In this document: positions 1-6,685 of the stretch, piece by piece | Position numbering within the stretch: position 1 is the first letter of the stretch | Layout of the letters: each line of letters begins with the position of its first letter | Assembly (NCBI GenBank): GCA_034436375.1 | Contig: DAOTVS010000155.1 | Location: 1 to 17,641, forward strand | Reading direction: 5' to 3' | DNA length: 17,641 bases | DNA from: DAOTVS01 sp034436375 | GTDB taxonomy: Bacteria; Chloroflexota; Anaerolineae; SpSt-313 | Made by a program: the position numbers and the translations under genes | The notes under the pieces: model-generated | The model's input: only the letters and a program-made list of their open reading frames with translations | Told to the model about the DNA's origin: nothing | The model's database searches: none

Positions 1-3
1 CCC

Positions 4-97
4 GCCCAATCCCCCCTCCCGGGTCAGAGCCAGGCAGGCGCACAGCACCTTTGCCGGCTGTTACCGGGAGCCGGCTGGACCAAGTACGGTTGCAGTA
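4..97. repeat. Dispersed repeat, copy A
   Basis: Bases 21-97 match 8984-9060 in the same orientation, with 5 differences in 77 positions by eye. The 13 bases at 4-16 are the exact reverse complement of 8971-8983, which flank the other copy, so the edge of the element is flipped between copies. The repeat contains two GCCGGCTG words and has no coding potential that I can defend. It behaves like a mobile or recombining intergenic element of unknown family. Confidence 0.8.
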
Positions 98-276
98 ATA
101 GAGCGGGATATGGCAGTGGCGGCTTGAGCCCAATACCTTTCAAATAAGGAGCGAGACTGAAGTACTTCTGCGGGCATACCCGGTTGCGCGCTCGATTTGC
201 TCTTCTCAGCCCGACGGCTTCAGCCCCGGGTCCCCTTGCTTGCCGTTGCGCTATCCTGCCCCGAGGGTAACCTCTG

Positions 277-305
277 TTGACGGGCTCTGTGGGCGATGTT
301 ATAAT
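277..305 (+). promoter_or_regulatory. Sigma-70 type promoter for fdhA
   Basis: A TTGACG -35 hexamer (277-282) and a perfect TATAAT -10 hexamer (300-305) are separated by the ideal 17 bp. Transcription would start near 312 and run into fdhA after a leader of about 310 nt. It is the best promoter match in the left part of the window. The assignment to fdhA is inferred from orientation and the lack of any gene between. Confidence 0.75.
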
Positions 306-622
306 CGCCCATATAGAATTGGCCGACACTGCACAGTGGGCCCCGAATCGACAGGTAGGTCTTGGCAGGGATTGCACCTCTCCTCTTGACCTGCCTCTTC
401 TCGCCTCTTAACTCGCAAGTCACCTTTGGTCGTCAATGGCTCGTGTTGCGCACCGATGCCCAGCCCGAGATGCGACCTATATGCGCGTCTCTGGACAGCA
501 TGCGAGTTTCGCCCTGAATTCGGTCTGGCCCTCATGGGCGTGCCTGCGCTGAACCGCGATGTGATTGTGCCTTGGGCGCCCGATCTTTGGGCGCCGGGGC
601 CCTGCACACGAAGGAGAATCAG

Positions 623-3346
623 ATGGGCCTGGTTAGTTTGACGATCAATGGGCGCCCAGTTACTGTGGAAGCGGGCCTTACCGTCTTGCAGGCGGCCCAG
701 CAAGCCGGGATCAAAATACCGACTCTGTGCCACCATCCTGCACTCAGCGATATCGGCGCCTGTCGCATGTGCCTGGTGGAGATTGCCGATCAGCGCCTCC
801 TGCAGCCGGCCTGCACCTATCCGATCAAGGAAGGCATGGTGGTGCAGACCGAGTCGCCGCGTGTGGTCGCTTCGCGCCGCTTTGTGCTGGACCTTCTCCT
901 TTCGGACCATCCCCTGGATTGCCTGACCTGCGAGCGCAGTGGGGCGTGTGAGCTGCAGGATCTGGCCTATGCCTATGGCGTGAAGGAAAGCTCCTACCAG
1001 GGTGAGCGCCATCACTATCCTGTCGATGATCCCAACCCCTTTATCCAGCGCGACTATGACAAGTGCATCCTCTGCCGCCGCTGTGTGCGTGCCTGCGCCG
1101 AGATCAACGGCGTCGAGGCGATCGGCCTGCTCTGGCGCGGCTTTCGCACCAAGATCGGTACGCCCATGGACGGCAACCTGGAGGATTCTCCCTGCGAGTT
1201 CTGTGGCATGTGCGTGGCCACCTGCCCGACCGGGGCGCTTGTGCCCAAGGCCTCGTTGGGCAAGGGGCGCGCCTGGCAGCGCAAGGCAGTCACGACCACC
1301 TGCTCCTATTGCGGCGTGGGCTGCCGCTTTGACCTGCAGGTTGTCGATGGGCGCATTGTGGAGGTCACCTCGAACTGGGATGCGCCGGCGAATCGCGGCG
1401 CCACCTGCGTTAAGGGCCGTTTCGGCTACGACTATGTGCACCACCCCGACCGCCTCAAGACGCCCCTGATCCGCCGCGGCGACAAACTCGAGCCCGCTAC
1501 CTGGGACGAGGCCCTGGACCGGGTCGCCTCGCGCCTGCGGGCCGTCCGCGACGAGCACGGCGGCGATGCCATCGCCACCCTGGCCTCGGCCAAGTGCACC
1601 AACGAAGAGAACTATATCCTGCAGAAATTCACGCGGGCGGTGCTGGGGACCCATAATGTCGATCACTGTGCCCGCCTCTGACACAGCGCCACGGTGACCG
1701 GTCTGGCCACCTCATTTGGTTCGGGCGCGATGACCAACTCGATCGAAGACGTCACGCAACAGGCTGCGGGCTTTTTTGTTATCGGCTCCAACACCACCGA
1801 GCAGCACCCGGTGATCGGCATGCGCATTCGCCAGGCGGTGAAGCAGCGGGGCGCTGCCCTGATCGTGGCCGACCCCCGGCGCATCCCGCTGGTAGATTTC
1901 GCGACTATCCATCTGCGGCATCGCCCGGGCAGCGATATCGCCCTGCTCAACTCGCTCATGCATGTGCTCGTCACGGAGGATCTCTACGATCAGGCCTTTG
2001 TGGCCGAGCGCACGGAGGGCTTTGAGGACCTCAAGGCCAAGGTGGCGCTCTATGCGCCCGAGCGCATGGAGGCTGTGACGGGCGTGCCGGCGGAGCAAGT
2101 GCGCCGTGCGGCGCGCCTGATGGCGGGCCTCAAGCCGATGGCGCTCCTCTACGCCATGGGCATCACGCAGCACACCACGGGGCACCAGAATGTGCTCTCG
2201 TGCGCCAACCTGCAGCTGCTCCTGGGGAACATGGGCGTGCCGGGCGGGGGTGTGAACCCGCTGCGCGGGCAGAGCAACGTGCAGGGCGCCTGCGACATGG
2301 GGGGGCTGCCCAACTTTTACCCCGGCTACCAGAACGTGGCCGTCGAGGCGGCCCAGAAAAAGTTCGAGGCGGCCTGGGGTTGCAAGCTGAGTCTTGACCC
2401 CGGCCTCACTGTTGTCGAGATGATGAACAAGGCCGCAGAGGGCCAGATCAAGGCCATGTACATCGTCGGTGAGAACCCCATGATGACTGACCCGGATACG
2501 AACCACGTGCGGCATGCGCTGGAGGCCCTGGATTTCCTGGTGGTGCAGGATATCTTCCTCACCGAAACGGCTGCCCTGGCTGACGTGGTGTTGCCTGGCG
2601 CCTCCTTTGCCGAGCGGGCGGGCACCTTTACCAATACCGAACGGCGCGTGCAGATGGTGGCGCCGGCGGTGCCCCTGCCGGGTGAGGCGCGGGAGGATTG
2701 GCGCATTATCCGCGACCTGGCGCAGCGCGTGCAGGGCGAGCCACCGGTGGCGCCCTACGGCGGCTTTGATTATACCTCGCCAGCGCAGATCATGGAGGAA
2801 ATCGCTGCGCTGACGCCCAGCTATGGGGGCATCCGCCACGAGCGCCTGGGGAATCAGGGGCTGCAGTGGCCCTGCCCCACGGTCGATCACCCCGGCACGC
2901 CCATTCTACACGTGGGCAAGTTCAGCCGTGGCCTGGGCCGCTTTGTCGCCGTCGATTGGCTCCCTCCTGCCGAGCAGCCCGATGAGGAGTATCCCTTCAT
3001 CCTCACAACCGGCCGCGTGCTCTATCACTACCACTCTGGCTCGCTCACGCGGCGCTCGCGGGGCCTCAGCGCCATCTACCCCGCCGGCCGGGTGGAGATC
3101 CATCCTGAAGATGCCCGCCGCCTGGGCATCGCCGATGGCGCCACCGTGCGCGTCAGCTCGCGCCGTGGCAGCGTCTCCGCTCTGGCCGAGGTCACCGAGC
3201 GCACCCAGCCTGGGCTCATCTTCATGACCTTCCATTTTCCCGATGCGGCGGCCAACGTACTCACCATCGCGGCCCTCGACCCGGTGGCCAAGATCCCGGA
3301 GTACAAGGTGTGCGCCGTCAAGGCGGAAGTGGCAGGAAGCTCGTAG
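623..3346 (+). CDS. fdhA: Selenocysteine-containing formate dehydrogenase, NuoG-like catalytic subunit
   Basis: Predicted to catalyse formate oxidation to CO2 (or the reverse) at a bis-MGD molybdenum or tungsten centre in the cytoplasm. The reading frame runs through an in-frame TGA at 1679-1681, read as Sec353, giving 907 residues. The start at 623 is chosen because AAGGAG (611-616) lies 6 nt upstream and the protein begins directly with the ferredoxin fold. Visible order: 2Fe-2S domain (C36, C47, C50, C64); NuoG-type His-Cys cluster (H96, C100, C103, C109); two 4Fe-4S clusters (C148/151/154/158 and C191/194/197/201); the catalytic-domain 4Fe-4S (C227, C230, C234, C262); CARLU motif with U353-H354, matching U140-H141 of E. 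coli FdhH; molybdopterin domains, with an MGD-binding C-terminus from about 770. Length fits NAD(P)- or ferredoxin-linked FdhA such as that of Moorella. No diaphorase (NuoE/F-like) partner or fdhD is in the window. The downstream channel gene supports a formate role. Confidence 0.95.
1682..1711 (+). promoter_or_regulatory. Bacterial SECIS element of fdhA
   Basis: Directly after the UGA (1679-1681) a hairpin forms from 1693-1699 and 1705-1711: seven positions with one A/C mismatch, closed by the loop GGUCU at 1700-1704. From memory of E. coli fdhF, the same GGUCU loop begins after the same 18-nt spacing from the UGA. This is the element SelB binds to deliver Sec-tRNA. The genome should therefore carry selA, selB, selC and selD, none of which I see here. 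Confidence 0.88.
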
Positions 3347-3389
3347 TGTTGTTCATCGGTCCCTTACACCACACAACTGGAGGCATGGC

Positions 3390-4376
3390 ATGACAGAGTC
3401 TACAACCACTGTTCCCCTAATTCGCCTTGATGCCTTACCACCGGCCGAGATAGCCGAAAAGGCCGAGAGCGTTGGCGTGACCAAGGCCAATCTCGATTTC
3501 TTGACCATGTTCGGTTTGGCCATCCTGGCGGGGGCTTTTATCGCCGTGGGCGCCATCTTTATGACCACCATCACGACCGGCAGCTTCACTTCCACCCTGG
3601 CGGGCGCCAAAGATGCGGCCAGCACCACGGCGTTGCCTTTTGGCATCACCAAGTTGCTCGGCGGCCTCGTCTTTTGCGTCGGCCTCATCCTGGTCGTTGT
3701 GGCCGGGGCTGAGCTTTTCACCGGCAACAACCTGATCGTTATGGCCTTTATGAACGGCAAAGTCTCGCTGGCCAAGCTGCTGCGCAACTGGGTCATCGTC
3801 TGGATTGGCAACTTTGTGGGGGCGGTGGCTACCGCTGCCCTGATGTTCCTGTGCCAGCAATACACCTTTGCCAGCGGCGCCGTCGGCAAGAACGTACTGA
3901 CCATCGCCAACAGCAAGTGCAGCCTGGGCTTTGTGCAGGCCATTGCCCTGGGCATCATGTGCAACGCTCTGGTGTGCCTGGCCGTGTGGCTGTGCTACAG
4001 CTGCCGCACGACTACCGACAAGATCCTGGCGATCGTCTTCCCCATCACGGCCTTTGTGGCGGCCGGCTTCGAACACTCGGTCGCCAACATGTATTTCATC
4101 CCCATGGGGCTCTTGATCAAGATGTTCGACCCGGCGTTTGTGGATAAGGCCGGCTCGTTTGCCAACCTGACCTGGAGCAATTTCTTCCTCGCCAACTTGT
4201 TGCCGGTGACCATCGGCAATATCATCGGTGGCGCGGGCCTGGTGGGTCTGGTCTACTGGTTTATCTATCTGCGGCCCAAGCGGGCCGAAAAGTCCGTCTC
4301 CTCGGCTGCGCAGGGTCACCAACTCAAAACTTCGCCTGTCGCTGCTGAAGCGAGCGGAAGGGGTCGCCGCAGATAA
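3390..4376 (+). CDS. focA: Formate/nitrite transporter family channel (FocA-like)
   Basis: A 328-residue member of the FNT family, pentameric inner-membrane channels that move formate or a similar small monovalent anion. The start at 3390 has TGGAGG six nt upstream; the ATG at 3385 hits a stop two codons later. Hydrophobic segments lie at about 40-62, 88-106, 132-155, 180-202, 212-226 and 266-294. Family marks are AELFTGN (107-113) and FEHSVAN (227-233) with the central pore histidine H229, equivalent to the conserved His of E. coli FocA. The C-terminal 30 residues are basic and low in complexity. It lies 43 nt after fdhA on the same strand, so co-transcription is likely and formate is the most probable substrate. 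Nitrite or hydrosulfide transport is the alternative within the family. Confidence 0.92.
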   Translation: MTESTTTVPLIRLDALPPAEIAEKAESVGVTKANLDFLTMFGLAILAGAFIAVGAIFMTTITTGSFTSTLAGAKDAASTTALPFGITKLLGGLVFCVGLILVVVAGAELFTGNNLIVMAFMNGKVSLAKLLRNWVIVWIGNFVGAVATAALMFLCQQYTFASGAVGKNVLTIANSKCSLGFVQAIALGIMCNALVCLAVWLCYSCRTTTDKILAIVFPITAFVAAGFEHSVANMYFIPMGLLIKMFDPAFVDKAGSFANLTWSNFFLANLLPVTIGNIIGGAGLVGLVYWFIYLRPKRAEKSVSSAAQGHQLKTSPVAAEASGRGRRR

Positions 4377-4404
4377 TCGTCCGCGCCGCCGGAGTGGGGC
4401 AGCA

Positions 4405-4456
4405 GGATAGCGAAGGAGGGGGAGGGCGCATGCGCCCTCCCCCTCCTTCGCTATCC
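4405..4456. repeat. Perfect 52-bp palindrome
   Basis: The 26 bases at 4405-4430 are the exact reverse complement of 4431-4456, with no spacer. The arms are purine-rich on one side (GAAGGAGGGGGAGGG) and pyrimidine-rich on the other. It starts 28 nt after the focA stop, so it could act as a 3' end or mRNA-stabilising hairpin. No T-run follows, so it is not a standard intrinsic terminator. Cruciform formation on DNA is possible. Confidence 0.9.
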
Positions 4457-4580
4457 GTCGAAAAGTGCGCGCCGCCGTCTTGCGTTTGGCCTGCAATCCG
4501 TGTCTCCCATCCCTATCCGTTCCCTCTTGGCCCGGAAAGTGCTGGGGAAAGGGCGAATCGATTGTACAAGGAGCCGCCCG

Positions 4581-5879
4581 ATGTTTCTTGTCCGCCGCCG
4601 CCGGGCCCGCCTGGCGCTGACCGTTCTCGTTCTGTTCCTGTTGGCCGGGTTGGTTGCCCTGCCCGTCGCCGCGTTCGAGTTCCGCAATGGCGAGACGGTG
4701 GTGATCAACCAAAATGAACTGGTTGACGATGACCTCTTTATCTCCGGCACGACGGTGATTGTCAATGGCACCGTCAATGGCGACCTGTGGGCCGCGGGCA
4801 ACACGGTGCAGGTGAACGGCACCGTCAACGGCAGTGTGTTTATGGCCGGGCAATCGCTTACCCTGAACGGCAGGGTCACTGGCTCGCTCTATGCAGCTGG
4901 CGCAGGCATAACCCTGGGTCCGGAGGCCGTGGTGCAGCGCAACACCTATGGGGCGGGCTATGCCCTCCAGGCGAACCCGGGCAGCACCGTCGGGCGTGAC
5001 CTGGCCATGGCGGGCGGGCAGGCCCAGCTGGCCGGCACGGTCACGCGAGATGTTGCGGTGGCGGCCAATGCGTTGGAAATCAGCGGCCGTGTGGGGCGCA
5101 ATGTCAACGCTGTGGTGGGCGACCCGAACCGCCCGGTCACCCCGGGTCACTATCCCAACGCGCCGGCGCCCATCGCGCCGGGGATCCGCGTGGCCCCCAG
5201 CGCGAGTATCGGCGGCAAGCTCACCTACCGCAGCCCGGTGGAGCAGAGCGGAAACATCCGGGCGACCCCCGGCGGCGGGGTGACCTATGTGCCCGAGCCG
5301 GGCAGGCGCCCGTTGACCTTTGGCGCCCAGGTGGCGCTCTGGTTCCTGGCCCGTCTGCGCGAGTTTCTGACCCTGATCTTGCTGGGGCTCCTGGTCTCGG
5401 GGGTGGCGCCCCGGCTCTTCGATGTGACCGCCGACCAGGTGGAGGTGCAGCCACTGCTCTCGCTGGGGTGGGGCGTTGTGTGGTTGCTCGCCGGCTATGC
5501 GGGCGCCGTCGCCGCGTTTTTCGCCATCCTCATTGTGGCCGCGCTGCTGGGGCTGATCACCCTCGGCGGGCTGGCGTGGGTTGTGGGCGGGTTGGGTCTC
5601 TCGGCGCTGGCGCTGGCCTTTGTCGCCTTCCAGGCCATGGTGACCTTTGGCAGCAAGCTGGTGGTGGCCTACCTCGTGGGCCGGCTCCTTTTCCATCGCG
5701 ACAGCCGCTACCCCCTGGGCGAGCGCTACTGGCCGTTGGTCGTGGGCATCCTCATCTATGTCTTCGCCAGCGGCATCCCCTTCATCGGTGTGGCGGTGGC
5801 AGTGGTCGCGACCCTGCTGGGCCTTGGCTCCTCGTGGCTGGCCTACCAGGCGTGGCCGCAGCCGAGGCGGAGAACGTGA
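4581..5879 (+). CDS. Exported bactofilin-like beta-repeat protein with C-terminal membrane domain
   Basis: A 432-residue protein of unknown precise function. The start at 4581 is favoured by AAGGAG (4568-4573) 7 nt upstream and by the signal-like N-terminus that follows: four arginines (5-8) and a hydrophobic stretch (11-30) ending in LPVAA. An upstream in-frame ATG at 4500 would bury this signal. Residues 35-180 carry short repeats built on VNGTVNGDLW, VNGTVNGSVF and LNGRVTGSLY, the pattern of polymer-forming bactofilin beta-helix proteins. A proline-rich linker (183-202) and a second short stretch follow. Hydrophobic segments lie at about 262-275, 295-345, 350-368 and 385-425. By topology the beta domain would face outside the cytoplasm. 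No clear promoter was seen; the upstream palindrome separates it from the formate module. Confidence 0.8.
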   Translation: MFLVRRRRARLALTVLVLFLLAGLVALPVAAFEFRNGETVVINQNELVDDDLFISGTTVIVNGTVNGDLWAAGNTVQVNGTVNGSVFMAGQSLTLNGRVTGSLYAAGAGITLGPEAVVQRNTYGAGYALQANPGSTVGRDLAMAGGQAQLAGTVTRDVAVAANALEISGRVGRNVNAVVGDPNRPVTPGHYPNAPAPIAPGIRVAPSASIGGKLTYRSPVEQSGNIRATPGGGVTYVPEPGRRPLTFGAQVALWFLARLREFLTLILLGLLVSGVAPRLFDVTADQVEVQPLLSLGWGVVWLLAGYAGAVAAFFAILIVAALLGLITLGGLAWVVGGLGLSALALAFVAFQAMVTFGSKLVVAYLVGRLLFHRDSRYPLGERYWPLVVGILIYVFASGIPFIGVAVAVVATLLGLGSSWLAYQAWPQPRRRT

Positions 5880-5947
5880 TGCGTGAGGTCGCCATTGCGG
5901 CGCGTATTGTGCTTTTCGCGGCGCTCCTTCTTGCAGAGGCTGCGTAA
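5879..5947 (+). CDS. Overlapping 22-codon hydrophobic mini-ORF
   Basis: The stop of the preceding gene overlaps this start by one base (TGATG), a layout typical of translational coupling. It encodes 22 residues with a basic N-terminal part and a hydrophobic core (IVLFAALLLAEAA). An inverted-repeat element begins almost immediately after its stop. It may be a small membrane peptide, the remnant of a longer downstream gene cut by that element, or chance. I do not recognise any family. Confidence 0.3.
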   Translation: MREVAIAARIVLFAALLLAEAA

Positions 5948-5965
5948 AGCATCTGGCAGGCCGAA

Positions 5966-6087
5966 TGGAGCGCCGGCTGCCAGCCGGCTTCGTAGTTCCC
6001 AAGCGGGCACTGCCTGGGGCATCTGGCATTCCATACGGCAATCAGCAGCTACTGAGCAGAGGGGGCCGGCTGGCAACCGGCGCTCCA
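5966..6087. repeat. Inverted-repeat element after the bactofilin-like gene
   Basis: The 23 bases at 5966-5988 and 6065-6087 are reverse complements with one mismatch; each contains GCCGGCTG or its complement. The core of 76 bp has no coding potential. A direct repeat of 10 bases (gcatctggca) lies at 5949-5958 and 6019-6028. The layout resembles a small non-autonomous palindromic element; transcribed, it would fold into a long hairpin and could act as the 3' end of the upstream unit. No T-run follows. Confidence 0.7.
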
Positions 6088-6128
6088 CTCTTGCCCCAAG
6101 GTTGAACTGGGCCTTGCCGGCATGCGCT

Positions 6129-6157
6129 TTGACAGATGCGGATATCCATGGTATCAT
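6129..6157 (+). promoter_or_regulatory. Promoter of the trp operon
   Basis: A perfect TTGACA (6129-6134) is followed after 17 bp by TATCAT (6152-6157) in a locally AT-rich stretch. Transcription would begin near 6164, about 20 nt ahead of the T-box leader. An alternative -10, CATAAT at 6155-6160, would have a poor 20-bp spacer. Confidence 0.75.
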
Positions 6158-6184
6158 AATGCATAATAATATCACTACAGACTG

Positions 6185-6523
6185 GGAACAGGAATAGTAG
6201 GTGCTGCCGCGGAGCCCAGAGAGCCGGAGGCTTGGTGAGAATCCGGCGCTTACAGCAGCATTGAATGGACCTGGGAGTCGCGCCGCGAAAGGATATCCGA
6301 GTAGCCGGCGCCGGAGACGCCACCGTTACCTGGGCGCGGGATATCGGGCCTGCTCCATGACTGGAGTTTTGGCCCCGTATTTGCAGAGTGAGGCTGGCCA
6401 GGGTTACCCGCTGCGATTCTCGCTGCGGGTTTTTTTGTCCCCGGCGCCGGCCTAACGTGGGTGGCACCGCGGGGAGTCGTTCGAGGCCCCTCGTCCCATA
6501 TGTTTGGGGATGAGGGGTTTTTT
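6185..6523 (+). ncRNA. T-box riboswitch, tryptophan-specific
   Basis: A complete T-box leader upstream of trpE. In order: the GGAATAGTAGG start of stem I; the K-turn pair CAGAGAGCCGG and GGTGAGAATCCGG (6217-6246); the specifier loop GAA-UGG-ACC with the Trp codon UGG at 6266-6268; a CCACCGTTAC element of the stem II region; stem III (6406-6430); and the T-box GTGGGTGGCACCGCGG (6457-6472). The bulge UGGC (6462-6465) complements a tRNA end GCCA, which fits the G73 discriminator of bacterial tRNA-Trp. Uncharged tRNA-Trp would stabilise the antiterminator and allow trp transcription; charged tRNA would let the terminator at 6487-6523 form. Confidence 0.96.
6487..6523 (+). terminator. Regulated intrinsic terminator of the T-box leader
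   Basis: An 11-bp stem pairs 6487-6497 with 6507-6517 (one G-U pair), with a 9-nt loop followed by six T residues (6518-6523). It lies just after the T-box sequence, whose antiterminator would compete for its 5' arm. Confidence 0.93.
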
Positions 6524-6530
6524 GATTCTA

Positions 6531-6664
6531 GCTATCAGCCGTCAGCTATCGGCTTCGTCCTCCGCACAGCCGATTTCGCGCCACGGCCGGAGCGGCTGGT
6601 TCCCTGGCAACGAAACGGCCCACCATACAGGGAGGCTGATAGCTAATAGTTGATGGCTAATAGC
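6531..6664. repeat. Inverted heptamer arrays between T-box terminator and trpE
   Basis: On the left, three head-to-tail heptamers (6531-6551, such as GCTATCA and GCTATCG) are the complement of the motif repeated on the right. There, four heptamers with consensus TRATRGY run from 6637 to 6664 (such as TGATAGC, TAATAGT). The outer 12 bases match exactly as an inverted repeat (6529-6540 and 6634-6645). About 85 bp of unique sequence lies between. The right array ends 6 nt before the trpE ribosome binding site (6671-6676), so the element sits in the trpE 5' leader. Confidence 0.75.
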
Positions 6665-6685
6665 TAACCAAAGGAGTGTGAGGGC

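Larger units (their letters stand above)
1..622. other. Upstream region of fdhA without a convincing gene
   Basis: No ORF here looks like a real protein; the long minus-strand ORF crossing it is an antisense shadow of fdhA. The region holds a dispersed repeat copy (4-97), then about 180 bp in which I see nothing recognisable. After that come a strong promoter (277-305) and a leader of about 310 nt. The leader contains two plausible hairpins. One is near the predicted mRNA 5' end (321-342, GGCC arms around a CACTG/CAGTG stem). The other lies just before the ribosome binding site (575-595, 7-bp GC stem GGCGCCC/GGGCGCC with a 7-nt loop). I do not recognise a known riboswitch class. Confidence 0.6.

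Noticed and set aside
98..622. tRNA-Sec (selC) gene near fdhA
   Set aside because: I looked for a T-loop GGTTC-A-like segment and a long acceptor stem and found no consistent cloverleaf.
299..1684. Minus-strand ORF of 461 codons
   Set aside because: It lies antisense to the conserved fdhA frame; its composition (Gly, Ala, Arg, His rich) is that of a GC-rich shadow.
1679..3346. fdhA as a pseudogene or as two separate genes
   Set aside because: The frame is intact on both sides of the UGA, the residue at that spot is the known Sec site, and a SECIS hairpin follows at the expected distance.
4405..4456. Ordinary intrinsic terminator
   Set aside because: The stem is far longer than usual and no T-run follows on either strand, so it is listed as a palindrome.
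3435..6041. Minus-strand ORF of 868 codons across focA and the bactofilin-like gene
   Set aside because: Low-complexity Gln/His/Arg/Gly-rich translation, crosses the palindrome and two real genes; a shadow of GC-rich coding DNA.
6201..6455. Plus-strand ORF of 84 codons in the trp leader, considered as a leader peptide
   Set aside because: It lies inside the T-box structure, has no run of Trp codons and no ribosome binding site; regulation is explained by the riboswitch.
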